This document shows positions 12,446 through 22,037 of a DNA stretch of 64,000 nucleotides, piece by piece. This DNA is from Ophioceras dolichostomum (Eukaryota; Ascomycota; Sordariomycetes; Magnaporthales; Ophioceraceae). How positions within the stretch are numbered: position 1 is the stretch's first letter; the number at the start of each line of letters is the position of its first letter. Position numbers and translations under genes: made by a program. The notes under the pieces were generated by a model. That model searched no databases and had not been told where the DNA came from. It was given only the letters and a program-made list of their open reading frames with translations. The stretch spans positions 1 to 64,000 of the forward strand of contig PYST01000170.1 of assembly GCA_003049485.1 (NCBI GenBank), written 5' to 3'.

Positions 12446-13072
12446 ATGACCGTGAGTCTTCGTTGAATAAGCATTGGGTCTCGGTTGGAGATTGCTGACC
12501 AAGCTCTTTCGGAGTTCAGATGACCAGCAAGGAGAAACAGGAGCGGCGCCGCGCCGAGAAGGAGAAGAGGCGGCGAGCCATCGTCAATGCCACCCGCCAT
12601 GGGTACGAGGCGGCCATGGCCGGAAACAAGGTGCGAACGGCAATGTCATTGCTTTGATTCTACCCTCTTACCGCACATCTCGCTGACTAGTAGCTCACTG
12701 TCCAACCTGCCACAGGCCCCATATTCCAACCTCCATGTCAATCCCTCGGAGGTTCACAAGTTGCAAGAAGAGATTGGCGAGCTGAAGAAGCTAGGGCCAG
12801 CTTTCTTGGAGCGCATGACGAACCTTGAGCTGCGCATAAGCTCTCTCGAGACGCGTACTACTGCCGAAACGCATTCCAACAAGGCTGTCAACAAGAGTCA
12901 GGCAAAGCGGCTGCGGAGACTGGAAGCCTGGGGATGGCGGGCCCGGCGCGCCTTGAGCCTCAGTCCCAAGTCTAAAGAGCGGTACAAGGAGCTGAAGAAG
13001 AGGCGTCACGAGATCAGGCGCGCCAAGGTCGCGCGCCGCAAGGAGGAGACTCGTGCTGGTTGGAGGGCCTGA
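12446..13072 (+). CDS. Small basic coiled-coil protein, hypothetical
   Basis: Exons: 12446-12451, 12520-12630 and 12716-13072, 157 aa. If translation starts at the second ATG (12520, right after the first intron), the product is 155 aa. Both introns have GCTGAC-like branch sites. Donors are GTGAGT and GTGCGA and acceptors TTCAG and CACAG. The protein is very basic at both ends (KEKQERRRAEKEKRRR near the start, ELKKRRHEIRRAKVARRKEE near the end). A predicted coiled coil lies in the middle (VHKLQEEIGELKKL through RMTNLELRISSLETR). It is divergently arranged with broken copy A, whose start codon is 570 bp away, so the two may have shared a promoter region. No known domain recognised. Nuclear or nucleic-acid binding is a guess from charge only. 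Confidence 0.6.
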
Positions 13073-13867
13073 GGGTAATCTGAACAGTAGTGGCGACGCT
13101 GTGCCAAGTGCCTACAGATATGGCACATCAATAACAGAAATCATGTGTTTGTCTTCCCAGCCACCCAGAGATGCAATGTTCCTGCCATGCTTTGACTGTT
13201 GTATGGAGCAAGCGATGGAGTGTGCGTGCTTCGTTGTATTTGGTACTATACTTTTCACGAACTAGCACATGATGCGGTACGCTGTATGGTGCCGTACACG
13301 GCAGGAGGAATCTGCGTAGAACATGCTGTGCAAACCATAGCTCAATACATTTCGCAGCAGGGCGTTTCAGTGCTGTACGACGCACAAATAGCACTTTGAC
13401 AATGCAGACTCTAGCCTCGTCCACAGCTGTGGTTGCGTCTCCCCGCATAGCTCACTTTGGCCCCACCAGTCGGGTTCACCCGCAATCCGATGCGGGGAGC
13501 GACTGTCCCCCACAACCAAGGAAGTTGCGATCTACGCTCCACCCGCTGGCAAGTCTATTCACGAAACTCTAGACAGCAATCATTTGAACAAATAGTCTTC
13601 TCTTCGATGTGACTCATAATGAGCAAATTAGAAGCCGTTGGGAGCAATACAGTCGAATCAGCTGAGGGGTTCAAGCGAAGGGGTGAAAAAAGGTCAACAA
13701 GGCAGCTATGACGAGTGTCTGTCCGTCGTTGCCACAATAAGCAGAAGCAACATGTAGCTCAGTGGTCTAGCACTGAAATCGACAGCCTCAGGCACCGAGG
13801 CCCCAATGGTAGAGCGGAAACAAATATCACCACTTTCGACTGTCATCCAGCTCAGATTCACGAACCT
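13073..13867. other. Gene-free spacer
   Basis: No supported gene. At 13754-13775 there is a stretch resembling a tRNA A-box (TAGCTCAGTGGTCTAGCAC), but I found no matching T-arm or closed acceptor stem, so it is not called a tRNA. Confidence 0.45.
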
Positions 13868-14246
13868 GAGCCCGCGAACGCATCGAATACTCCCGATGGA
13901 CGCGTTCAGTGGGTAAAGGCGATAATGTGGCGCGCAACGTACCGCTCCGCCAACGCACAAAAATGCAAGGCGCCTGCACGTGGATGCACGGAACAGGTAC
14001 TAGCTTTACAATAGTCACAGATAATTCCGTTCGGCTTATCAAGAGACCACCTAGTGTACCGGAGGCACAAAGGGGGCGGGATCCGTCCCCCTTTTGTCGA
14101 AGGTTAAACTCTTTCGCACGACTCGTCCACTCCGTAAATCACACAAATCCCTTACCTGACGGGAGTCGTGCCTCTTAGTAGTAGTAATCCCAGTCCCTGT
14201 TCTCGCCAGGCGGGCGGGCGTAGTCACATTACCGGTCTTCCAAAAT
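13868..14246 (+). repeat. Structured dispersed repeat, copy C
   Basis: This stretch is similar in order and sequence to 20168-20448. Shared landmarks are GAGCCC at the left end, GCGTTCAGTNGGT, GGATCCGTCC inside a first hairpin (about 14067-14097), a second hairpin with arms GCACGACTCGTC (14116-14127) and GACGGGAGTCGTGC (14158-14171), CTTACC in its loop, and AGTCACATNA followed by CCGGTCTTCCAA near the right end. The first hairpin's arms differ from the other copy yet still pair. GCGTTCAGTGGGT resembles a Pol III A-box, so a SINE-like origin is possible, but no convincing B-box was found. Confidence 0.55.
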
Positions 14247-15233
14247 TTGTAATAGAAGTACGAGCGGCAGCATTAGTACTCTGGAACCTTACTAGGTAAG
14301 TAATTATTGAGCGCCAGCGATGTCCACTGCAAGCAGCAAAGCAAGCCTTGGGGCCATTTTACGTTGCGAGAAATTTGCCGAATCAAGGCAGCTTGCCCAA
14401 ATCACATGGAAACGACGACACCCAGCACCGGGCTGATCCCGCGTACGTAAAACGGACAGACGTTTCGCCGTCCAGGCGCTCGAGAACATTACAGCACTCT
14501 TCGGAATGCAATAATCCGACACTTCCCAGAGATTCACGCTGCCCCGCCCCCTCCCGCTCCCTCCCCCGGGCTCCAGAAAAAAAATGGAGAGTGAGAGAGT
14601 GTGTATGCGAGAGGAAAGAAAAAAAGAAAAAGAGAAAAAAAAGAAGAAGAGAGAGAGAGCAGAGAAAAAAAAGTGGAGGAGGGAGGGAGGAGTCACTGTG
14701 GATATGCAGCTGTCGCTCCTTTTTTCGAGCCTTAGCATTCTGGGCTTGTTTTACCTGTTGGAAAGACAACAACAGAACCGCGGCATCTGGGACGGGAGCT
14801 GCCTACCTAGCTTGTCGCCAGTCCCGCCAGGCGATTCAGGCTTCCCCTCAAGTTACAATCGGTCTCGTGTGCGAGTGGTGTTCTTTTAGTTAAAGAAAAG
14901 CAGTTCGCGGAGGGTAGGGGAGGGAGAGAGATGGGAAGGGAGAGAGGAAGGGTGAGAGAGGAGAAGGGAGAGAGGGAGGGAGAGGAGAGAAAACATATTA
15001 ATCGTTCGTAACACCACATGTCCAAGGTCATTTAATTTCCTTTAAGCAAATAATGGTACTATGTATGAAACAACTTGACACTGTTGCCTAGTGGTACTAG
15101 TAGGCAAGGATATGCTAACAACAGGGATGCTTCCGTTTGAACTTCGTCCAGGTATTGGAGCTGACCTAGGTATACATACGTCCCAGACAAACCTAGTATC
15201 GTTTCTCCCTAGTACCATCGAACTATCCAGCGC
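14247..15233. other. Gene-free spacer, purine-rich tracts
   Basis: No supported gene. The plus strand is strongly purine-rich at about 14576-14695 and 14885-14995 (runs of GA and AAAG). The peroxidase gene ends just to the right on the minus strand. Confidence 0.5.
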
Positions 15234-16691
15234 TTAATAGTTACGGAACGGCCGGAACCTCCCCGGCTGCCCCCCTGCAGCCTGACCTCCTGGACCCTCA
15301 CCACCACCACCACCACCGCCCGGCATGATCCCCCGCACCAACTGCCCCAACGCCTGCGCGAACGCAAACAGCGTATCCCCCCTCTCGACCGCATCAGCAA
15401 TCGCCGCGTTCACCACCGGCATCCGCGTCCACATATCCACCAGATTCCCGTCCGGCGCGTTGAAGCCGCCCGTCCCGGACGCAGGCGGCAGCGCCTTCGT
15501 GCACTCGGTCAGGTCGTTGAGGTTGTCGACGCCCAGCAGGCTCAACCTCACGTACTCGCGCGCGTACTCTTCGTTCCATTGTGCCTGCGCCTGTGCCTCC
15601 GAGTCCTTGCCGCCGCCCTCCCCGAACCTCCGGAACCTGGGCCCCGTCGTCTCGTCCCTGGACAGGGCTGCGTCGGACTGGAAGGTGAACACCCTCCTCG
15701 GCGTGCGTCCGGCCTGCCCCGTCGTCTGCCCGTAGAACAGCACGTCCCACACTCCCGGGGTGCTGTCCTGCGGGTCGCCGGCGCGGGCCGGGTCGACGAA
15801 CCGCTGCTGGGAGCTCGTGTGCGCGCCCACGAGCGCGACGAGCCCGTTGGGCTGGATGGTCTTGTTGCGGAACAGGTCGATGAGCATCGGCGCCGAGCCC
15901 GTGACGGGCGGGATGAGGCCGGGAGGGGCGGGCGCGGAGGAGTCCCTGCGCCCGACGAAGCTGCGCACGCGGGGGCCCAGGGGGCAGGTGACGGTTGCGA
16001 CGTTGGCGGACATCTGGATCAGGTCCGCCATGCCGACGCCGTAGGGCCTGTACTCGTCGAACCACGCCTTGGTCTGCTCGACTATCTCTTCCAGTCCCCT
16101 GTTGTCGGCGCGCTTGATCTCCTCGGGCGCCAGCACCAGGGACCCGTCAGCGCCTCCCAGAGGCCCCGTGGCCTTGGACCAGCCGGCGGCGTCGTGGAAG
16201 CCGAGCCGCACGGCGGCGCGGGCCGCCTTGGTGCACCGCCCGGATTTTCCTTGGAAGACCTGCACCATGTCGTCCGAGACGTGCTTCCAGATGCAGCACT
16301 TGTCGGCCTTGCACTCCTCGGAGTCCTTGTCGGGCACGGCGTCGCGGGACGCGTAGGCCTCGTCGCTCGTGGGCTGGTCAGAGCCCGTACGCGTGAGGAG
16401 GCTCTTGAGCGACTTCCCCACTGGCGTGAGCTTGCCGTCGGGCAGCGTGATCAGGTCGCCTATCAGCTCCGTCGAGTCCAGCTTGTCTGCTCCTGCTCCT
16501 CCTGCGGCGTCAGTTCTACCTGCCACCGTGGCCACGTCTGCGACCTCGGCCATGGCTCGGCTCTTAATCTCCCTGAGCATCCGACCCATGTCAGGCCGGG
16601 CGGCGAGCGCCGGCTGAACCAAGCCAAGACCGCCGCCGGCCGTCAAGGCGTACGCGGCGGCAGCGGTGGCTGCGACGGTGGAAAGGTGCAT
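15234..16691 (-). CDS. Secreted class II haem peroxidase
   Basis: Intron-free frame of 485 aa. It starts with a signal-peptide-like N-terminus (MHLSTVAATAAAAYALTAGG). The plant/fungal peroxidase fold signatures are clear. The distal haem site is AAVRLGFHDAAGW with Arg162, Phe165 and His166, the Arg/His spacing of four being canonical. Asp167 and the GGADGSL segment are the expected distal calcium ligands. GRRDSS follows, and LVALVGAHTSSQQRF supplies the proximal haem ligand His291. Several cysteines fit the disulfides of class II enzymes. The family oxidises phenolic and lignin-like substrates with hydrogen peroxide outside the cell. The exact subtype (lignin, manganese or generic) is not decided here. 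About 130 residues precede the catalytic domain, and a Gly/Pro-rich tail of about 40 residues ends the protein. A long antisense frame overlaps it and is a GC-bias shadow. Confidence 0.88.
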   Translation of the reverse strand: MHLSTVAATAAAAYALTAGGGLGLVQPALAARPDMGRMLREIKSRAMAEVADVATVAGRTDAAGGAGADKLDSTELIGDLITLPDGKLTPVGKSLKSLLTRTGSDQPTSDEAYASRDAVPDKDSEECKADKCCIWKHVSDDMVQVFQGKSGRCTKAARAAVRLGFHDAAGWSKATGPLGGADGSLVLAPEEIKRADNRGLEEIVEQTKAWFDEYRPYGVGMADLIQMSANVATVTCPLGPRVRSFVGRRDSSAPAPPGLIPPVTGSAPMLIDLFRNKTIQPNGLVALVGAHTSSQQRFVDPARAGDPQDSTPGVWDVLFYGQTTGQAGRTPRRVFTFQSDAALSRDETTGPRFRRFGEGGGKDSEAQAQAQWNEEYAREYVRLSLLGVDNLNDLTECTKALPPASGTGGFNAPDGNLVDMWTRMPVVNAAIADAVERGDTLFAFAQALGQLVRGIMPGGGGGGGEGPGGQAAGGQPGRFRPFRNY

Positions 16692-18478
16692 GTTTGGTGT
16701 ATTATACCTGTTATGCGGACTGACGGAGAGAATGTGGCAAGGGGCGGACGGTAAAACGGGATGAAGGAAGAGGGCAGAAGCAGAACAAAGAGCAGAAGAT
16801 GGGGGGGTAGAGGCTGACGCCGATGCAGAGGGACTAGCGAGCGTAGGATGGAAAGGGAGCCGAGGGAGAAGTCCCGCGGATGTTTTATGAGCAGAACGCA
16901 GAACACACGGTCCCCCTCACCTTTGACACCCTAAGGTACTACTAGTACTAGCCTAGGTACTTCGTAGGTACCACCAGTCGGCTTTGCTGCGAGCAGGTGA
17001 AGACGAGATCATGATCGTATTATTATATATAGAGGTACCAGTCGGTGGAAACAGTGGCGTTTGTCCTCCAGCCCGTGGGAATGAACCGGACATCGGGGAA
17101 TGAGTGGAAGGCGCGAAAGGCGCGAACTCAGGAACATTGCCATCCCTGATAGTCTCGAGGGTGTCACTAGTGAAAGTTCAGTTATTAGCTGCGGTGTCTG
17201 CTCAAACCGAGAAGGTAGGGAGGTACCTAGACCTAGGTAGGTAGCCAGGTTCTGCCCTCTTCATTTTCGGCACAACCACAATCATGCTGGGCGTGGACGT
17301 GCGGCTCATGAGTACGACCTGCCACTTCCCTCTCAACGTCCGTCCCAACAGACTATGCGCCAGATGGTGGCAGCGTTTGTTTCCCCAGTCAGCTGTCTAG
17401 CGGGATTTCGGCCAGCCGTCGGACCACCTGGTCTGATTGCCAAAAATACGCAAAAGAGAAATGCAAGACCAGACCGAGTGGTGAGTGTTTCTGCCCCAAA
17501 CTTTCTCAATAAAAAAATCTCCGATTTTCCTGCTTTTTACATGCAGCGGCGTGGGTTGTCCGTCGTCCTACACCTCCTTTCGGTATAGCCTCGGATGCAG
17601 AATGGATGGTCCATGACACCGACTGGGCGGGACTGTGTGTCTGACATTTCCTCTTCTTGCAGTCCCGATCGCTCGGTCGATCGATCGTAGTAATTAAGTG
17701 GCAGACAGACGAGCGAGTGAAGAATGGAGAGCTGTGCGTGGTGAAGCGGTTCATGCTGTCTGGTATCTACCTGAGATACTTGGCAGGTACTGGACAGGAA
17801 GTGTGAGCCTGCAGTAGTGCAGTAGTGTACTCAAGCATGCATGTTTGTGAGACCTTGGCAAGGGCAGCGGGACTGCGGTTGGGAGGGAGGGACGGACGGA
17901 AGGAGGAGGCGTTGACGGGCGGCTGATTCCAAACTAAAGAGATCGGAGACATTAGTAATGGACCAGTAGCACGTCCGGAGCAGAGCATGGACTTGGCGGA
18001 CTTGACGGGGTGTGAAAATGCCTGTCCCGATGCGAAGGAACAGAAAGGTTTATATTGTCTATTTGTAGCCCCGATCGCTGCCTGCATGCCTCCCGGTTAC
18101 CTAAGTACCTAGGTACTTAGGTAGGTGGTTGGTAGCTTTGAGAACGAATAAAAATAGGTCAGCATCAGTCGCGTCCTGTCCAAACAGGCGGTGCACATGC
18201 AAGAAGAGGAAGAAGAAGATGCGCAAGCACGGGCGAAGACTGTCACATCATAATGCCAAAAGCGGCCGAGTCCGGTGCGCTCATAAAAGTTCGGATGAAA
18301 TGACGAGAGACCTGAGAGAGAGAGACACCCACAAAATCCCGGCCATTGCGGATCAGTTGACTCGGGAAATTTCGCAGTAGCGGCAGGGACGGCAGCAGGA
18401 GGAGGAGAGGCGTTGCTCAATTTGGCCGCGAGTTCACTCCAGATGTCTCGGCCAAGTTTGTGGATCGGAGAGAGAGAG

Positions 18479-18514
<36 letters not shown>

Positions 18515-18899
18515 TACTACCACGATGGGCACGACGAGGACGGACAGACAGACTTCTTACGTGCCGTGCCGACTTTACCGATTTCTGTTTTGGCGGTGTC
18601 ACGTCCGTCATGCTGCACGCACGCCGCCCCGCTGAACTCTCCTGCGGTGCGTCGTCGGATGGGGCGTTTCTTGCCCGTAGTGGATGGTCGAGTGGCTGGC
18701 CGCGAGTGCCCGACCCGCACGCACCGAGATCTGCCGTGCCCACGCAGACGCTCCGATCAGCAATGTCTCACTCGTATCTATCGCGCCCTCGTAAAGTGCG
18801 GGTAGACCGTAGTGCCGCCCTCAAGAAGCCGCAGGTTCGCCGGTTCGGTGCTAGCTCCGAACCTTCGACAGGAACTTGCTGATGTCTGATTACGTCTGA
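16692..18899. other. Gene-free spacer with AC/AG microsatellite
   Basis: No supported gene in 2.2 kb upstream of the peroxidase. It contains CCTAGGTAGG-type palindromic words near 16955, 17225 and 18105, and a compound microsatellite of (AG)n(AC)n(AG)n at about 18467-18513. Confidence 0.5.
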
Positions 18900-19305
18900 T
18901 GAGTCTGATGCGGCGCGCTCGACCGGAGAACGCATTCGATAGTAGACTCGCTCGGCTGCGACAGTCTCACTCTCGGTTGGTCGTGTTGCTGTTGTTGCTA
19001 CTTTGGAGGCTCGCTTGCCGCCGGCACCAGTTAGGAAGCATTTGTCTCGGACGGGGCTTTGACTCACTTGCGAATTGATCTAATTATATCTGATTGATGT
19101 GCGAGTGGCACAGGTACAAATTGCTGCTGCTTGATCTGTGGTAGGTATGAGGAAGCAGGGAGAAAAATCACCACAACAGAACAAACCGCGGCTCGAATTT
19201 TGGGAGAAGATATGACTGCCTCATGTGGAGCTTTGTATCCCTCCATGGCACGTGTAATATTCCACCAAAAGAAATATATATATATAAAGTACAAATAAGA
19301 ACATC

Positions 19306-20128
19306 TTACAATACCATGTTCTCATCCTCACGAATCTCTAATGGCTGCAGCGCTTGCTGCAGCTGATTAGCCATTTCGGCCAGCTGCAGCATCATGGCGG
19401 CGTTCTGTTATGCTAGGGCCCTGTTCTGATCCTGGACGGCTTCGACAGCCGCCTCGAGGCGGCTCTCTCTCTCTCTCATCTCATCCGCATCTCCAACCAT
19501 CACATCCTGATCCTTCAACACCTTGACGCGATGTACAGCTTCATGGTATCTGTCGGTATTCCGACAGCGCTCTTCCATGAATATGGACTTCCGAAAAATG
19601 CCTAATGATAGCATTGCGGAGAGTTCCTAGCCGCCCCTGCCCACTCCAGCAGATCGCCTACCCAAATTTTGGACATTTGGGACAGGAACGAACGTCTCAA
19701 TAGGTACCTTTCCACAATGCTTTTGAAATCATTTTCCTTTTAAGACGTTCTATTTTCTACTTCTCCGAACGGTTGGCATTTCCTGATCGTTTTATCGAAA
19801 AAAAATAAATAAAATAGAGCATCTTGAGATCGATTCATAGACCCCCTCTGAGGCGCCAGGTTGTATGTTCCGACTGAAGACTATGATCCAAATGGGGGTC
19901 AAAGTCCTTTCTCAGTTCGTCCAAATGCTGCTTCACCCTCCCTTGGGTCTCTGTGGACAATTCGTCCGCGAGCTTGGCGTTGGCCGCAATAGCGGCCTGA
20001 AGGCGTTGGCAAACCTGCGCCATTTGAGGCAGCAGGGCCACTGCTGTCTCAGAAGCGTCCAGGTATTGGGCGACGGCAGTGGCCGCCTCCTGCACACTGG
20101 CGTTAAATGCAGGGCGGAGCCGAAGAGT
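19306..20128 (-). pseudogene. Degenerate coiled-coil gene, copy B
   Basis: Minus-strand relative of exon 3 of the gene at 9.9-11.9 kb. It begins at 20128 right after a TCTAG acceptor with TLRLR, as in copy A. It continues with QEAATAVAQYLDASETAV, VCQRLQAAIAANAKLADEL and RVKQHLDELRKDF, and hits a stop at 19835-19837. An AT-rich stretch of about 200 nt follows. Coiled-coil coding then resumes from about 19614 (FRKSIFMEERCRNTDRY, ESRLEAAVEAVQDQNRALA), is cut by TAA at 19405-19407, and continues QNAAMMLQLAEMANQL to a final stop at 19306-19308. Identity to copy A is clear only in patches, except for the intron end (20121-20148), which is identical over 28 nt to 10537-10564. No exons 1 and 2 were found upstream. 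Decay by insertion plus point mutation is inferred. Confidence 0.6.
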
Positions 20129-20167
20129 CTAGACACAGATCCAGTCAGTAAGGGAGACACCACTGGT

Positions 20168-20448
20168 GAGCCCAAAGACAGGGCAAAAAGTGTTCGTGGC
20201 ACTCCTGTGAACGCGTTCAGTTGGTGAAGACGAGTATTGTATTGTCGGCTTAGATCTATCTATCGTACGGAAGACAGGAGAGAGGATCCGTCCTCTCTTT
20301 TGTTAACTCCTCCCTCCTCTGCACGACTCGTCCGTTCTGTACGTCAAACTGATCTCTTACCGGACGAGAGTCGTGCTTCTATGGCGAAACCGCTCCCTGT
20401 CTCCTGCCCTTCGAGGCAGTCACATGATCGGTCTTCCAACAAAAAAAA
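20168..20448 (+). repeat. Structured dispersed repeat, copy B, inside a gene-family intron
   Basis: Second copy of the element at 13868-14246. Hairpin 1 pairs 20273-20286 with 20291-20304 around a TCCG loop (core AGAGAGGA / TCCTCTCT, extended by G-T and Watson-Crick pairs). Hairpin 2 pairs GCACGACTCGTCC (20321-20333) with GGACGAGAGTCGTGC (20362-20376), leaving a two-base bulge. The right end runs into A8 (20441-20448), directly followed by sequence shared with the intron of copy A (near 10654). Copy A has an A25 tract at the matching place. GCGTTCAGTTGGTGAAGACG near the left end resembles a Pol III A-box. An inserted SINE-like retroposon is a reasonable reading but not proven. Confidence 0.55.
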
Positions 20449-20651
20449 GGTGGCCACAGCATGTCGGGGATGGGTTCCGCGCCTCTCTGATGTTCTTGTC
20501 GGGAACGCAATGAGCTCAATCTGGTTCTCACAGAGCCATTTCCCTCGGTCTTCGAAAAAGACATTACTACCTCATATGATGGTATGTATCCCTCCATTAT
20601 CTATTTATCCCGCCCCGAATATCTTTCAAGAAAAATACAAACAAGAACATC

Positions 20652-20720
20652 TTACAACACCATCTCGTCGTCCTTATCACGAGTCGCAGCACTTGCCGTT
20701 CTCCTACCTCAATCGCTCGT
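20652..20720 (-). pseudogene. 3' terminal fragment of the coiled-coil family, copy D
   Basis: On the minus strand this reads SAATRDKDDEMVL then TAA at 20652-20654. It matches the end of copy B (EIREDENMVL, stop 19306-19308). The match continues into the downstream flank: both show GATGTTCTT after the stop and GGAGGGATAC further on (near 20600 and 19250). Upstream of it the reading frame is lost. It is a remnant, lying directly upstream of the repeat and copy B. Confidence 0.45.
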
Positions 20721-20837
20721 AGCTACGTAGTAGCCGTACCGCGCTACAAAGTGGCTCACACGCTTCAGGCCCTGTCTTTAAAAAGCTATTATCGACTCCG
20801 AGTACTTCCGTACAAAGGGACAAAGGGAGAAAGCAAA

Positions 20838-20902
20838 GCCCTAGTAGAACAGAACGCCGCCTTAATGAGGCAGATGGCCGAAATTTCCAACCAGCTTTCC
20901 CT
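20838..20902 (+). pseudogene. Inverted fragment of the coiled-coil family, copy E
   Basis: The plus strand reads ALVEQNAALMRQMAEISNQL, which aligns without gaps to ALA-stop-QNAAMMLQLAEMANQL of copy B, with most nucleotides identical (shared blocks GCCCTAG, AACAGAACGCCGCC, TGGCCGAAAT). It is opposite in orientation to copies B and D and runs straight into a C17 homopolymer and the assembly gap, so its continuation is unknown. Confidence 0.5.
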
Positions 20903-21035
20903 CCCCCCCCCCCCCCCCCNNNNNNNNNNNNNNNNNNNNNNNNNNNNNNNNNNNNNNNNNNNNNNNNNNNNNNNNNNNNNNNNNNNNNNNNNNNNNNNNN
21001 NNNNNNNNNNNNNNGGGGGGGGGGGGGGGGGGGGG
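20903..21035. other. Assembly gap flanked by poly-C and poly-G
   Basis: Seventeen C (20903-20919), 95 N (20920-21014), then 21 G (21015-21035) followed by AGGGGGG. The two homopolymers are mutually complementary across the gap. The gap lies in the decayed repeat cluster, where inverted family fragments meet. Confidence 0.9.
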
Positions 21036-22037
21036 AGGGGGGTTAAATGGGCTAGAACTCTCCGTCGGTTTCAGCAATACGGTTCTAGAGCGCGGCGGCC
21101 CAGGCTTTTCTGGAAGGTTGTTGGTTGTCGACCATGCTTATGCCATCCAGGCTGCACAATTCCAGAGCGTCGGCCTCAGACTTCGTGGGACTCTGGGTAG
21201 GGAACGAGGAACGGAACCATGGCACCACGTCGCCAAAGATAATTTGTACTAGGTTCCTGCTTTTTGCTAGCACTCAGCTTACGTCGCAACTTGTGCGACA
21301 ACTCTTCGCTTCATCGCAGGAATACCAGAAAGGCTATAAAGCGCGGGAGTAAGATGGGTAATAACAAAAAGAAGTTTCGTTACGCTGCTCTTAAACCGAA
21401 CGGCCCGGCTAGGAGAATACTAACACTATAGAATAATGTATAGTAAGAGTACTACTAGATGCCATCTCTAAGCTCTGCTTAAGTGGGCTTGATAAATCAC
21501 AATGGGATTACAATTGGCGAATCGATAATAATATCCTGTCAACAGACAGGCAAGCCGACTCAATGGGCGTGTCGTGGAGTTCGGTCTCCTTTAAAGTTTT
21601 CCCAGTAGAATCAGCGAGTAGCAGACGCCACGCACGTAATCCAAGAACGCATCCATACGGCCACTGGAGAAATGTCACGATCAGTGGTCAAGCCCTGGCC
21701 TAGATACGCTTTGTTAGAGCAGTGTCATTGACTGAGCACTGCCTGAGTTTTGTCCGCTCAGAAAATCTCATGTCACGGCTAACTTTTCTAAGTCGTCATT
21801 TTTGTCAAGCCGCTGGAGAAAGGCCAACGAGGCAGCATGTCATTCCACGCTCGATGTCCTCCGTGCTACAACTCCTCTCTCCCTCGCTCCGTCTCCTTTG
21901 AACCGTAGTATTACTCACCGGCCTTCTTTGTTCTCCACACAGTTTCTCTACGCTACCGCATTCATCCAATCCGATTTATGATCATACCAACATAGAGGAC
22001 CACATGAGACACACTCCCTACCAACAGGTGAGCAGCA
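21036..22037. other. Gene-free spacer right of the gap
   Basis: No supported gene. Short frames are present but carry no recognisable domain. The region leads into the start of the coiled-coil gene at 22038. Confidence 0.45.

Noticed and set aside
13751..13830. tRNA-like stretch with an A-box (TAGCTCAGTGGTCTAGCAC)
   Set aside because: No acceptor stem, anticodon arm or T-arm with a GGTTCGANNCC B-box could be folded around it on either strand.
15579..16754. Long plus-strand frame antisense to the peroxidase
   Set aside because: GC-rich shadow of the peroxidase coding frame, with no domain and biased composition.
18467..18513. AG/AC repeat as a possible regulatory element
   Set aside because: An ordinary compound microsatellite, with no gene nearby to regulate.
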